Below, one piece after another: positions 1 to 8,485 of a DNA stretch of 64,000 bases (position 1 is its first letter; each line of letters begins with the position of its first letter). The DNA lies in NCBI RefSeq assembly GCF_024808815.1, contig NZ_JANUCS010000003.1:41386-105385 (forward strand). The letters run 5' to 3'. A program made the translations under genes and the position numbers. The stretch comes from Methanosalsum natronophilum (GTDB lineage Archaea; Halobacteriota; Methanosarcinia; Methanosarcinales; Methanosarcinaceae). The notes below the pieces were generated by a model. It did no database searches. It saw nothing but the letters and a program-made list of their open reading frames with translations, and was not told the DNA's origin.

Positions 1-1035
1 CCTTTATCGCTTACTGGGGCTGCAATTGAGGAAAATGGAATACTTTCTCCTGGTTATGGATATTCTGATGATTATTATAGAGGATATGGTGAACCTAATA
101 TCAGTATTTCTGTTATTGGGAATACAGAATTTGAACGTGGAGAAAAAGCAACATTGCAAGTCAACTTGGTTAACAGAGGTATCCCATATGGGTTCAGCCC
201 AAGCAAACGGCTCAGCGCTGCAAAACAGGATCAACACCTAATATCTGTAAAAGAATTAGATTACGAATCTAGAAAAACTATAGCTGTTGGCCTAAAAACT
301 AGTCTTTATTCAAAGTCTAATTATGTTGAAATTGATTCTGATAGTAGAACACACTCTATAGAAAAACTAGTTCCAGGAGAACGCCTTGAAGACCCTCTAG
401 AATTTGGAATAAAAATATCCAATAATGCACCGGCTGGAGAATATATTCTAGAATTGCCTATATCTTACCAATATCAAAGTAGTGCACGTATGACTAATAG
501 GAATATTGATTTGCTAGGTCTTCCTGAATTGGACCACACAACACACTATAATAATGTGGAAAAAACAATTCATGTTCCCATAGTGATAAAAAAAACACCT
601 AAATTTGAAATAACAGAAGTAACTAGTTTTCAGGATCTAGTGCCTGGATCAAGCCAAAAATTAAACGTTACATATAAAAACATAGGAGAAAAAACCGCAT
701 ATGATTCAGTTTTGCGTAAAATTGCCATAGTTCCATTGTCTACAAACCGTGCAACAACTTATATTGGAACAATGGAACCCGGTCAAGAAAAAACAGTAAC
801 ATTTGATATTGAAGCAGATTCAGATGCTTTAGAAAAACTTTATGCAATTAATTCAGAGATAAGATATCTCGATGAGGATGATGAACTTAAATTTTCAGAC
901 ACATTAAAGATTGACGTAGAAGTTGAAGAAACACGAACCCAATTAAGCCTTATTATACTGGCATTTATAGGAATAATTGTAGTTGGTGTATATATGGTAA
1001 TTAATGTAATAAGAAATCTTGACCACTATAAATGA
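1..1035 (+). CDS. COG1361-type S-layer-related membrane-anchored protein, 5' truncated
   Basis: The reading frame is open from the first base, so the N-terminus, including any signal peptide, lies outside the window. It is a paralogue of the next gene: both share the block NTEFERGEKATL/SNEFERGDKATL followed by NLVN[KR]G, and both have a second Ig-like, CARDB/NEW3-like module near 'FEITEV...DLVPG'. A single hydrophobic helix near the C-terminus (starting LSLIILAFIGIIVVG), followed by a short basic tail, anchors it in the membrane with the bulk outside. Family members are extracellular, S-layer-related or transporter-associated proteins; the substrate is unknown. The internal TTG at 154 is not a credible start because homology to the paralogue begins upstream of it. 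The stop overlaps a possible ATG of the next gene, so the two are probably cotranscribed. Confidence 0.75.
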   Translation, partial: PLSLTGAAIEENGILSPGYGYSDDYYRGYGEPNISISVIGNTEFERGEKATLQVNLVNRGIPYGFSPSKRLSAAKQDQHLISVKELDYESRKTIAVGLKTSLYSKSNYVEIDSDSRTHSIEKLVPGERLEDPLEFGIKISNNAPAGEYILELPISYQYQSSARMTNRNIDLLGLPELDHTTHYNNVEKTIHVPIVIKKTPKFEITEVTSFQDLVPGSSQKLNVTYKNIGEKTAYDSVLRKIAIVPLSTNRATTYIGTMEPGQEKTVTFDIEADSDALEKLYAINSEIRYLDEDDELKFSDTLKIDVEVEETRTQLSLIILAFIGIIVVGVYMVINVIRNLDHYK

Positions 1036-1067
1036 AAATATTTTTTAAAAAGGAGATGACAATTTCT

Positions 1068-2126
1068 ATGGAGAAGAAAAAAGTTAAATTTTTAATAGTA
1101 ACACTTTCGTGCTTTTTATTAATTTCAATCCTAATAACCCCTTCCGCGGGACAACCTCCAGAGAACTTCAATTTTGGTGATAATTTTTATACAACTTTTG
1201 GTTTACCAGAAATTTCTGGGAACTTGATAGGAAGTAATGAATTTGAAAGAGGAGATAAAGCTACTCTTGAAATCAACCTTGTAAATAAAGGTGTAATTGA
1301 AGGATTCAGGTCTGAAATAGATGCTATTGATGATGAGGAAATAAAACTCCAAGAATTAGAGAAGCAATACGAATCAGATAGAACAACAGCCATTGGTATT
1401 GTTTCTACACTACATTCTCAATACCCTGAGATTAAAGTAAAGTCTGGTTCTCAAGAAGCAGGTACATTAAGGTCCGGTGAACAAACAGCAACACCTGTAC
1501 CTTTTGACATTGAAATCAGTAAAAACGCAAAAGCTGGTATCTATGAATTAAAGATGGAAGTGAAATATGCTTATCAAGAAAATGTACAAGTTGGCGGAAG
1601 GTTATCCAATGAAACACTAATCAATCGAGAAATCGGCTTATGGTATGAAGTGAATACTCAAAAAATAACAATACCTATTAAAGTTAAAGATGAGGCAGAC
1701 TTTTCAATAGTTGATGTAAAAAGCGACTTACGCCCTAATGATGAAGGTATCCTTCAAGTAACTTACAAGAACCAAGGAGAAATGACGGCTAAAGATACTA
1801 CTGTGAGAATTACTGTTGCAGACCCTTTTAGTACTACAGACGATCAGGCTTATCTTGGGTTAGTTGAACCTGGTGAAAGTAAAGTTGCTATATTTAGAGT
1901 TGATGTATCAGAATATGCTATCCCAAAAACATACCCAATTATCAGTCAAATTAGATATGAAGATACAGATGGTCATGATAGACTTACTAGTACGATGAGA
2001 GTAGAAACCGAAGTTTTACCTGCAGAACCAATAAATACAACCTTTATTTTCTTAGGAGTGCTAACCATTTTAATTATTGCTGCAGCAACAGTAGCTTATA
2101 GAAAAATACAAGGTAAACAAAAGTGA
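1068..2126 (+). CDS. COG1361-type S-layer-related secreted, membrane-anchored protein
   Basis: About 352 aa. I start it at ATG 1068 because it directly precedes a classical signal peptide (MEKKK, then a run of about 15 hydrophobic residues, then SAG) and because AAAGGAG lies at 1049-1055. The in-frame ATGs at 1032 and 1056 would place extra residues before the basic n-region. After the signal peptide come two beta-rich modules (about residues 35-190 and 200-310) of the CARDB/NEW3 kind. A C-terminal transmembrane helix (TFIFLGVLTILIIAAA) and a basic tail follow. It is paralogous to the upstream gene. COG1361 proteins are exported and often sit next to ABC or MMPL-type export systems, but none is visible here. 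Function unknown; probably a cell-envelope protein. Confidence 0.8.
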   Translation: MEKKKVKFLIVTLSCFLLISILITPSAGQPPENFNFGDNFYTTFGLPEISGNLIGSNEFERGDKATLEINLVNKGVIEGFRSEIDAIDDEEIKLQELEKQYESDRTTAIGIVSTLHSQYPEIKVKSGSQEAGTLRSGEQTATPVPFDIEISKNAKAGIYELKMEVKYAYQENVQVGGRLSNETLINREIGLWYEVNTQKITIPIKVKDEADFSIVDVKSDLRPNDEGILQVTYKNQGEMTAKDTTVRITVADPFSTTDDQAYLGLVEPGESKVAIFRVDVSEYAIPKTYPIISQIRYEDTDGHDRLTSTMRVETEVLPAEPINTTFIFLGVLTILIIAAATVAYRKIQGKQK

Positions 2127-2142
2127 ATGCTATTTCACTTTT
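2119..2142 (+). terminator. hairpin terminator after the COG1361 pair
   Basis: A perfect 9-bp stem (AAAAGTGAA / TTCACTTTT) with a 6-nt loop spans the stop codon of the preceding gene and ends in a T-run. Confidence 0.6.
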
Positions 2143-2385
2143 AATTTCCTAATTCATCTAATTAAGCTAATTGGAATTATAGAGACATAAAAAGATAGGA
2201 TTTTTCAAATTTCCCCACCAATTTCACTGGTTTGAAGTTTGATGGCCAATATTAACATATTTAGAACCATTTTATGAGCTAGTTTTTGATTTAGAGCTAA
2301 TTATTTCATAACTATAATGATTTTAGAATCAAAACTGCTGAATCAATGTCAAAGACTTCGTCATTCTGAGTAATATGCTATTGGT

Positions 2386-2647
2386 AAGAAATATGGCCCG
2401 AAGAAATTCATGCTATCATATGACAGAACAATAATTCAAATCCCCTTATTCCTGTAAGACAGAGGAAAAAAAGAAAACTAATGGAAATACTGTTGTAAAC
2501 TGGTTGAAAAGTTTGCTGAGAAACTTTTTAGGAGTAATATTTTCAGTCCGAACAAGAAAATATGGTGAAGAAATTAAGGCTAGAATATACAGAAACCAGT
2601 TAAAGGAAGTAAAATGTAAGATACTAATACATAATACATACAGATAA
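2386..2647 (+). pseudogene. transposase C-terminal remnant (IS5/IS4-like DDE)
   Basis: Three reading frames must be joined to read it. One gives KKYGPKKFML..., a second gives IPVRQRKKRK, and a third gives an uninterrupted stretch from TEEKKKTNG through SVRTRKYGEEIKARIYRNQ to a TAA at 2645. The SVRTRKY...YRNQLKEVKCK block is the kind of C-terminal segment found in archaeal IS5-like DDE transposases, here from memory of the family. The N-terminal half is not recognisable and no clean terminal inverted repeats were found, so this is a decayed insertion. The rest of the 704-bp gap between 2127 and 2830 holds no gene I can support. Confidence 0.5.
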
Positions 2648-2830
2648 AACTTTTTTTTCACATCTATTATTGACATAAGGATTTCTAAAGATTAAATTTT
2701 CTAAGATTGTTTATAGTTAACAACATAATCTTTGGAAAAGATAAAATAGCAATATGGTTATCAACTATGCAAATATTTGATTAGATAAAAAGTCAACCTA
2801 AATTAGAGAAATTAAATAGAAGAGATATTT

Positions 2831-4768
2831 ATGGAAAGTTACGAAATTTTTTTAGCTCTTTTAGCTGGCTATATATTAATATTGGTAGCTATTGGATTTC
2901 ATTTTACAAAAAAACAGAGAAGTATCACAGACTTTTGGCTTGCAGGTCGTGAAGTAAGAGCAATTGGTATTGGGTTTTCAGCAGCTGCATCGTGGCTAAC
3001 AGCTGGTGCAATTTTAGCAGTAATTGGATATTATATGATTCAAGGAATGGGCTCAATATGGGGTTTTGTTGCCCCTAACGTCCTCGCTCTTTTGATAATT
3101 GCACTATTTGTATCAAAAATAAAAAGTCTACCATCTATAACGCAACCCGAACTACTAGAACAAAGATACGGTAGTAAAATAAGGGCTCCTATAGCTGTAA
3201 TAATTACTATTGTAATGATATTGTTTGCAGTTGCTGATATCAAGGGATTTGCACTTGTTCTTGAAGTTCTTTTTGGGCTAAGTCCTGTATACGCAGCTGT
3301 GATTGTTGCAGTTGCAGTTTCAACTTATGTTACTTTGGGGGGTCTCAATGCGGTAGTCTGGACGGATGCTCTTCAGTTCATGTTTCTCTCAACCTTTGTT
3401 ATCCTAATGGCAGTAATTGTTACCGGCTCTGCTAATGGCTCCGAATCATTGATTGATATCTCTTCAATAAATATTGCACAAACAGTTGGAAGTGTACCAT
3501 CCGAATGGTGGAATCCCTTCTCTATTGGAATTCCAATGGTTTTAATTTTCGTTCTAGCTATCATACCAGGGTGGATTACTGAACAGGACCCTTGGCAAAA
3601 AGTTTGGGCTGCAAAAGATGTAAGGTCGGCTAGAATTGGGCTTATAGCTGGATCCTTTTTAGTTTTAATTGTTTTTGGAGCATGTGCATTCATTGCACTC
3701 GGACTGAACTCAATATATCCAGAAATTGCTGAAATGGGTTATCCTGCAGGAATGGCATATGCTGAACCTGCCTTACTCGAGTTTATGAGTACAATGTTTT
3801 CACCACTATTGATAGCTATAGCAGCTATTGGTCTAGCTGCTGCAGCTATGTCATGTGCAGATACTTTTGCCACGTCAGGTGCTTCTTGTGTGTCCCGTGA
3901 TATTTATCAAAGATTTGTAAAACCAGATGCAACTATGAAAGAAATGATGGTGATTAATAGGGTTAGTGTTATTTTCATAGTTATTACAGCAACGATAGCC
4001 TCTTTTTTTATAGATAGTATAATTCATGCGGTACATATAGCTACATTTATTGCAAGTGCTTCTTACTTTTTCCCTATAATGGGAGGTATTTTCTGGAAAA
4101 GAGCAACTACTCAAGGAGCCTTAGCAGGAGTTTTTGTTGGAGCTACTTTACAAATTGGTATGACAATATTTGACACTATAAAAGATCCTGTGATGGGTGT
4201 TCCATACTTAGAATCAATACATCCAGCATTAATGGGACATGGTGTAATATTAAGTATGGCATTAAGTGGAACTGCATTTATTTTAGTCTCACTTACTACA
4301 AAAGCCCCTGATAATATAAATCTAGCACCATTTTTCAAAGAAGCGGCTGAAGAACTATATGTAGAAGAGATAAAAACAATTGATGAAAATGATGTAGAAT
4401 ATGTTGATTTTTTAAAGCAAATACGTGAAAGAAAAGTTGGTGAGCGTGCTCATATTCACCTAGAAGTTTCAACCTCTGCAATGATTAACTGGAGCAAATT
4501 CAGTGAGGAGCTAAAAAATAAATATCCAGTATGGGTAGCTCCTAGCGGTGGTGATTCTCTATATAGGTTAACTAATTCCGACATGCTAGCATGTGTAAAA
4601 ATAACTCGAGGAAATACACAAACAGAAATTTGGTTTGCATCTGAACCACCAGCTGATATGATGGAGTCTCAAAGAAGGGAGTTATATATTGCATTCAAAG
4701 AAATTCAAGATATTCTTCATGATATTGGAGTGATAGTTGACCTTGAGAAGAATGAACTACAATCATAA
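2831..4768 (+). CDS. sodium:solute symporter family (SSS/SLC5) protein
   Basis: 645 aa with about 13 predicted membrane helices in the first 510 residues. The N-terminal segment SITDFWLAGRE followed by AAASWLTAGA is the SSS hallmark around the second helix, and the WITEQDPWQKVWAAKD loop is also typical of the family. The protein would couple Na+ entry to uptake of an organic solute; sequence alone does not say which (proline, betaine and acetate carriers are all in the family). The last roughly 130 residues are soluble and cytoplasmic, longer than in many SSS carriers, and may be regulatory. The next gene starts inside its 3' end, so the lipoprotein is probably translated with it. Confidence 0.88.
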   Translation: MESYEIFLALLAGYILILVAIGFHFTKKQRSITDFWLAGREVRAIGIGFSAAASWLTAGAILAVIGYYMIQGMGSIWGFVAPNVLALLIIALFVSKIKSLPSITQPELLEQRYGSKIRAPIAVIITIVMILFAVADIKGFALVLEVLFGLSPVYAAVIVAVAVSTYVTLGGLNAVVWTDALQFMFLSTFVILMAVIVTGSANGSESLIDISSINIAQTVGSVPSEWWNPFSIGIPMVLIFVLAIIPGWITEQDPWQKVWAAKDVRSARIGLIAGSFLVLIVFGACAFIALGLNSIYPEIAEMGYPAGMAYAEPALLEFMSTMFSPLLIAIAAIGLAAAAMSCADTFATSGASCVSRDIYQRFVKPDATMKEMMVINRVSVIFIVITATIASFFIDSIIHAVHIATFIASASYFFPIMGGIFWKRATTQGALAGVFVGATLQIGMTIFDTIKDPVMGVPYLESIHPALMGHGVILSMALSGTAFILVSLTTKAPDNINLAPFFKEAAEELYVEEIKTIDENDVEYVDFLKQIRERKVGERAHIHLEVSTSAMINWSKFSEELKNKYPVWVAPSGGDSLYRLTNSDMLACVKITRGNTQTEIWFASEPPADMMESQRRELYIAFKEIQDILHDIGVIVDLEKNELQS

Positions 4769-5585
4769 AATAATTTTACTATTTATATTAATAGTAATTT
4801 TAGTTGTCACTGTTGGTTGTATTGATAGAATGGAGGATGTTGATGTAGAATCTACCAACATCGATGAATACGAGTTTGAAATATATTTTAATGAAAGCTT
4901 AGACTCTACTCATATAAAAAATACTACCAGCGTTTACTTGTCATCGAATGATACAGTAAAGTCCGTACATATGATAAGAAACACTAAAAGGTTGGAAGTT
5001 GTTCCAATGGAACAATTCATTCGGTCTGGTGAAACAATTACTAATGTTGTGACTTTGGTAGAACCAGTAACTAAAAATGAAGGTACAGTTGAGGGAATTG
5101 AGATACTTAAGGAGAAAATCAAGAAAAACGACATTTCCGATGTTGAGTATAATATTTCAAAAGAGGTAATAAGAGGAAGAGAACATATCTTTATTGATTT
5201 TGAAGAAAAAGTTACTGGTTTTGTAGCATATACTTTAGTTAATCAAGGCAGACAGAACTATGTTCATACAGTTAATACCCCTTCTGTAGTTCGAATTATA
5301 CTTCCAGAAAGTTATACTACTGGAAATAGGGTGCTTGGATATCCAAGACCTACATATGATTCTAAGTACGAAGATGATAAAGGCAGAAAAGTCCTAACAT
5401 GGTACAAAATAGAAAACAATTCAGATGATTTCAGGGAGATTATCACTATAGGTTTTTATGAAAAATCTGCACCGTTAATATTAACCTATGTTTCAATTAT
5501 GATATTGATGTTATCTTTTGCGATAATAACAAACTATTACAAAAATAAGAGGAAACGAAATGACCTTCAAGATGAGATCAAATAA
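4752..5585 (+). CDS. predicted lipoprotein with C-terminal membrane anchor
   Basis: About 277 aa. ATG 4752 is preferred over the in-frame TTG at 4737 because it precedes a compact signal peptide ending in a lipobox-like VTVGC, giving a predicted lipidated Cys near residue 23. The middle is a beta-rich ectodomain. A C-terminal helix (ILTYVSIMILMLSFAII) followed by KNKRKRN indicates a second anchor with a short cytoplasmic tail, so the domain would sit outside the cell held at both ends. The gene overlaps the symporter gene by 17 bp, which suggests a joint role or co-regulation. I do not recognise the family with confidence; related haloarchaeal and methanogen lipoproteins are uncharacterised. 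Confidence 0.7.
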   Translation: MNYNHKIILLFILIVILVVTVGCIDRMEDVDVESTNIDEYEFEIYFNESLDSTHIKNTTSVYLSSNDTVKSVHMIRNTKRLEVVPMEQFIRSGETITNVVTLVEPVTKNEGTVEGIEILKEKIKKNDISDVEYNISKEVIRGREHIFIDFEEKVTGFVAYTLVNQGRQNYVHTVNTPSVVRIILPESYTTGNRVLGYPRPTYDSKYEDDKGRKVLTWYKIENNSDDFREIITIGFYEKSAPLILTYVSIMILMLSFAIITNYYKNKRKRNDLQDEIK

Positions 5586-5684
5586 CCTCTTGATCTTCTA
5601 ATCCATGATTAATACCATTACCATTAGTTACTTATTATAGAAACTTCAATTATTTATTGTTTTGATCTTGAGGGAGGTGAGATT

Positions 5685-5798
5685 GTGAAAGTTGGCGATA
5701 AATATTCATGTGAAATATGTGGAAACGAAGTAGAAATTACTAATGTAGGAGGGGGAGTTCTTGTCTGCTGTGGACAAGATATGGAGTTAGTAGATTAA
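5685..5798 (+). CDS. stand-alone desulforedoxin
   Basis: A 37-aa protein starting at GTG 5685, four bases after a near-ideal ribosome binding site (GGGAGGTGA at 5672-5680). Cysteines fall at positions 9, 12, 28 and 29 (SCEICG ... VCCG). This is the C-x2-C ... C-C arrangement of desulforedoxin and of the N-terminal domain of desulfoferrodoxin, which binds one Fe in a distorted rubredoxin-like Fe(SCys)4 site and usually dimerises. There is no superoxide reductase domain following it. Its place at the head of a run of redox proteins suggests an electron carrier in oxidative-stress defence; that role is inferred. Confidence 0.8.
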   Translation: MKVGDKYSCEICGNEVEITNVGGGVLVCCGQDMELVD

Positions 5799-5836
5799 AC
5801 TTATAATGTATTTTTAATTTTTTAATTGGTGATAAA

Positions 5837-6070
5837 ATGAAGTGCTATGATTGTGCTAAAAATGGAAAAGAGGCCGATACGTCAGGAATTTGTATTGTTT
5901 GTGGCAGAGGTGTTTGTAGTAGTCACTTGATTCGAGAAGAGATTCCAATAATTGACATGAAACAATATAGTGTACACCTTGAAGGTAAAGACTTAGATCA
6001 TATTAACAAAATTTTATGCAATTCATGCCATGAAGCTATAATGGAAAATGTGTGTGAGGTTCGACAGTAA
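5837..6070 (+). CDS. DUF2180 zinc-binding-like protein (copy 1)
   Basis: 77 aa beginning MKCYDC, with cysteine pairs C3/C6, C18/C21 and a CNSC pair near the C-terminus plus a conserved SSHL His, consistent with two small zinc knuckles. DUF2180 is a family of short archaeal Cys-rich proteins with no known function. A GGTGA ribosome site precedes ATG 5837. The following gene is a paralogue, and both sit between a desulforedoxin and an AhpD-like protein, so a part in redox or metal homeostasis is plausible but unproven. Confidence 0.75.
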   Translation: MKCYDCAKNGKEADTSGICIVCGRGVCSSHLIREEIPIIDMKQYSVHLEGKDLDHINKILCNSCHEAIMENVCEVRQ

Positions 6071-6091
6071 TAATTTAAGGTGTGTTGTAAA

Positions 6092-6307
6092 ATGAAGTGC
6101 TATGAATGTATAGAATCAAAAAAACAAACTGAGGCTGTTAGTGTATGCATAATATGCGGCATGGGTTTGTGTATGGATCACATTAAAGTTCTAGAGATTC
6201 CAGTATCAACAGGAAAGTATCCGGAATTTAAAGAATGTACTAAGCCACTACCACGATTTACTTGTAATGATTGTCTGGGAAATATAATGGTAGATGCTTT
6301 TGATTAA
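6092..6307 (+). CDS. DUF2180 zinc-binding-like protein (copy 2)
   Basis: 71 aa from ATG 6092, which sits behind AAGGTG at 6077-6082; an in-frame GTG at 6080 overlaps that ribosome site and is less likely. It begins MKCYEC like its neighbour and keeps CIICG, the following Cys-x-Asp-His segment and a terminal CNDC pair. It is a tandem duplicate of the upstream gene at clearly diverged identity, so the duplication is not recent. Function unknown. Confidence 0.75.
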   Translation: MKCYECIESKKQTEAVSVCIICGMGLCMDHIKVLEIPVSTGKYPEFKECTKPLPRFTCNDCLGNIMVDAFD

Positions 6308-6337
6308 AATATAATTAATAAATTTGGAGGCAAAATA

Positions 6338-6691
6338 ATGACACATAAAGATAATGAGGAAATTTTAGAAAGTATTGGTTGTAAAATGGGATTCACGCCA
6401 GAGATACTAAAAACACTAGAGGATATTGAGCCAAGCTTTCTACAAAAATATAATCGTTGTGACCAAAAAATATTGTCTGATGGTGCTTTACCCGCAAAGA
6501 TGAAAATTTTAATGGCACTTGCAGTGGTTGCCTCAAAACAATGTGAAGCATGCACAGTATCACAAATGAAAAGTGCATTAAATGCAGGTGCTACGAAAGA
6601 AGAAATTATGGAAGCAATGGATGTTATATTCATCACATCTGGGGCACCTGCAGTAGCTGCGTGTCGTGATGCGCTAAAATTACTTAAGTAA
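6338..6691 (+). CDS. AhpD-like carboxymuconolactone decarboxylase family protein
   Basis: 117 aa, one CMD domain, with a strong GGAGG site before ATG 6338. The CEAC motif (C69, C72) followed by helices with [17 protein letters not shown] matches the AhpD/CMD fold. There the CxxC pair acts as a thiol redox centre or supports peroxidase activity. The His of the classical AhpD motif (ExxC-x-x-C-x3-H) is not at the usual place: after C72 comes TVSQMK. It may therefore be a redox or scaffold member rather than a true alkylhydroperoxidase. It is the last gene of the tightly spaced 5685-6691 group. Confidence 0.8.
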   Translation: MTHKDNEEILESIGCKMGFTPEILKTLEDIEPSFLQKYNRCDQKILSDGALPAKMKILMALAVVASKQCEACTVSQMKSALNAGATKEEIMEAMDVIFITSGAPAVAACRDALKLLK

Positions 6692-7054
6692 TTGAGGTAA
6701 GTTGTTTTTTTCAAGAAGGGGACTGTTATAAGACCTATACTTATAATTTTTATATTTCTTATCATAAGTATAAACAGAAAGACATCGACTGAACTTAGAA
6801 ATTATAACTGCATTGATTCTCAAAAGCTAGGTTCAGACCAATACACAACCCCTTTTCAATGTTTAATATGCCACAAAAATGAGTGTCCTGGTTCACTTTA
6901 AGAGGGAAAAATAGATCTAAATACAATTATAAAAAACAATTTTAGAGAATCCAATAGCAACAGGTGCTTTGAAAGCCTTATTGTATGATAGAATTTCAAT
7001 TAAAGGTATGGTTTATGAAACTCATAATTTTCAAGTTTTATAAAGGTGAATTTT
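6692..7054 (+). other. intergenic region with an open frame lacking a start codon
   Basis: A 66-codon frame is open from 6701 to a TAA at 6899-6901 but has no ATG, GTG or TTG. Its N-terminal part would be a hydrophobic helix (PILIIFIFLII) and its end reads QCLICHKNECPG, a compact Cys cluster. It could be a decayed gene or chance. A 9-bp inverted repeat (TATACTTAT at 6736-6744 and ATAAGTATA at 6764-6772) lies inside. Nothing else is supported apart from the palindrome listed at 7013. Confidence 0.3.
7013..7027 (+). promoter_or_regulatory. palindrome upstream of the Isf gene
   Basis: TTATGA-AAC-TCATAA is a perfect 15-bp inverted repeat that ends 27 bp before the Isf start. Its size and place suit a dimeric regulator's operator, but no regulator can be assigned. 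Confidence 0.35.
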
Positions 7055-7672
7055 TTGGTAAGTGAAAGAAATATTCGAATATTAGGAATATCTGGTAGTC
7101 CTAGGAAAAAAGCAACTGATTATGCAGTATCTCATGCTTTAGAATATGCTAGTGAAAATTACTCAGCCTCTGTAGAATATTTTTCTGCAAAGGGTAAAAC
7201 CATAAATTTCTGTATTCACTGCGATTATTGTATACGCAAAAAAGAAGGGTGTGTATTCAAGGATGACTTGACGGATTTGTATGATAAAATGATATGGGCA
7301 GATGCATGGATCATTGGAACCCCAGTTTATCAAGGAAATGTTAGTGGTCAAACAAAAGTTATTATTGATAGATGCCGTGCAGTTGTAGCCCGTAATCCAA
7401 AAGTTTTCAGGAACAAAGTTGGGATTGGCGTATCAAATGGTGGTGATAGGACAGGAGGTCAAGAACCAGCATTAAAAACTATACACGATTTCTATATAAT
7501 TAATGAAATGATTCCTATTGGCGGTGGAGCTTTTGGAGCAAATCTTGGAGGAACTTTTTGGTCAAAAGATAAAGGAAAAGAAGGCATTGAAAATGATGAG
7601 GTTGGTATGAAAAGTTTGTATAGGACAATTGATAGGATGATTGAAGTGAGTAGAACACTTATTGATTGCTGA
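7055..7672 (+). CDS. iron-sulfur flavoprotein (Isf family)
   Basis: About 205 aa with a flavodoxin-like NADPH-dependent FMN reductase fold: GISGSPRKK near the N-terminus is the FMN phosphate loop. The compact cysteine motif C-x2-C-x2-C-x6-C (FCIHCDYC...GC, about residues 53-66) is the signature of Isf, which binds a [4Fe-4S] cluster. In methanogens Isf takes electrons from ferredoxin and can reduce O2 and H2O2. I start at TTG 7055 because AAGGTG at 7043-7048 is then 6 bp away; the GTG at 7046 would overlap that site. An FNR-type reductase follows directly, and AfpA, a known Isf partner family, is two genes downstream. Confidence 0.85.
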   Translation: MVSERNIRILGISGSPRKKATDYAVSHALEYASENYSASVEYFSAKGKTINFCIHCDYCIRKKEGCVFKDDLTDLYDKMIWADAWIIGTPVYQGNVSGQTKVIIDRCRAVVARNPKVFRNKVGIGVSNGGDRTGGQEPALKTIHDFYIINEMIPIGGGAFGANLGGTFWSKDKGKEGIENDEVGMKSLYRTIDRMIEVSRTLIDC

Positions 7673-7688
7673 AAAGGAGCTATTTGAA

Positions 7689-8387
7689 TTGAAACTTAAT
7701 CTTAAACTAATTGAAATAATTAAAAGAAGCACCTCAGTAACTAGTTTTAGACTAAGCAAGCCAGAAAACTTTGATTATCTTCCAGGACAATATGTATTAG
7801 TTGGAATTGATTTAGATAATGAATACATTAGAAAGCCATTAACATTGTCAAGTAGCCCCACGGACGAAAAATATATTGAATTCACAAAAAAGCTTACTGG
7901 ACATGACTTTTCAAACGGTCTAGCTAGTTTAAATTTAGGTGATACTCTTGTAATAGAGGGGCCCTATGGAAACATGTACTATGATGAAGAAGAATCGCAA
8001 ATTTGTTTGATAAGTGGTGGTATTGGAATTACTCCTATGATAAGTATCTGCAAATACTGTAGCCATAAAAAATTATCTACTGAAATAGTTTTGATTGGTA
8101 GTTATAAACATGAAACTGATCGAGTATTTAGACATGATTTCGAAGACCTCCAAAAAGAGAACTCCAATTTAAAAGTCATAGATACACTGACAAGACCAGA
8201 ACCCAGTTGGAATGGCTATAAAGGTAGAATATGCGAAAATATAATTAAAAATGAGGTACCAAATTATTTGAATCGCATTTACTACCTGTGCGGCCCACCA
8301 CCTATGGTAAATTCTGTTGAAAAACTGCTTATTGATATAGGATTGTCAAAAAAGCAAATTAAAAAAGAAGTATTTATAGGTTATTGA
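7689..8387 (+). CDS. ferredoxin-NAD(P)H reductase-like FAD oxidoreductase
   Basis: About 232 aa. An FAD-binding beta-barrel (RKPLTLSS motif, about residues 50-57) is followed by a nucleotide-binding domain (GGIGITPM) and a C-terminal CGPPPM motif, the order seen in the FNR superfamily, including dihydroorotate dehydrogenase electron-transfer subunits (PyrK). The C-terminal Cys cluster that binds 2Fe-2S in PyrK is not present, so this is a plain flavoprotein. TTG 7689 lies 9 bp after AAAAGGAG (7672-7679); the TTG at 7662 inside the previous gene lacks a site. Directly downstream of Isf, it likely passes electrons between NAD(P)H and the iron-sulfur flavoprotein. Confidence 0.8.
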   Translation: MKLNLKLIEIIKRSTSVTSFRLSKPENFDYLPGQYVLVGIDLDNEYIRKPLTLSSSPTDEKYIEFTKKLTGHDFSNGLASLNLGDTLVIEGPYGNMYYDEEESQICLISGGIGITPMISICKYCSHKKLSTEIVLIGSYKHETDRVFRHDFEDLQKENSNLKVIDTLTRPEPSWNGYKGRICENIIKNEVPNYLNRIYYLCGPPPMVNSVEKLLIDIGLSKKQIKKEVFIGY

Positions 8388-8485
8388 AAATAACAAGTAA
8401 AGATTGAGTTTTTTTAAATTTTAATTAGACTTTATTTTACTCTACTTAAAAAAAACATATCGTTAACTATCTGCGAGGTTTAAGT

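Noticed and set aside
154..1035. A complete gene starting at TTG 154
   Set aside because: The frame is open to base 1 and paralogue similarity begins upstream, so it is a truncated gene.
6304..6765. 153-codon minus-strand frame
   Set aside because: Antisense shadow of the AhpD-like gene.
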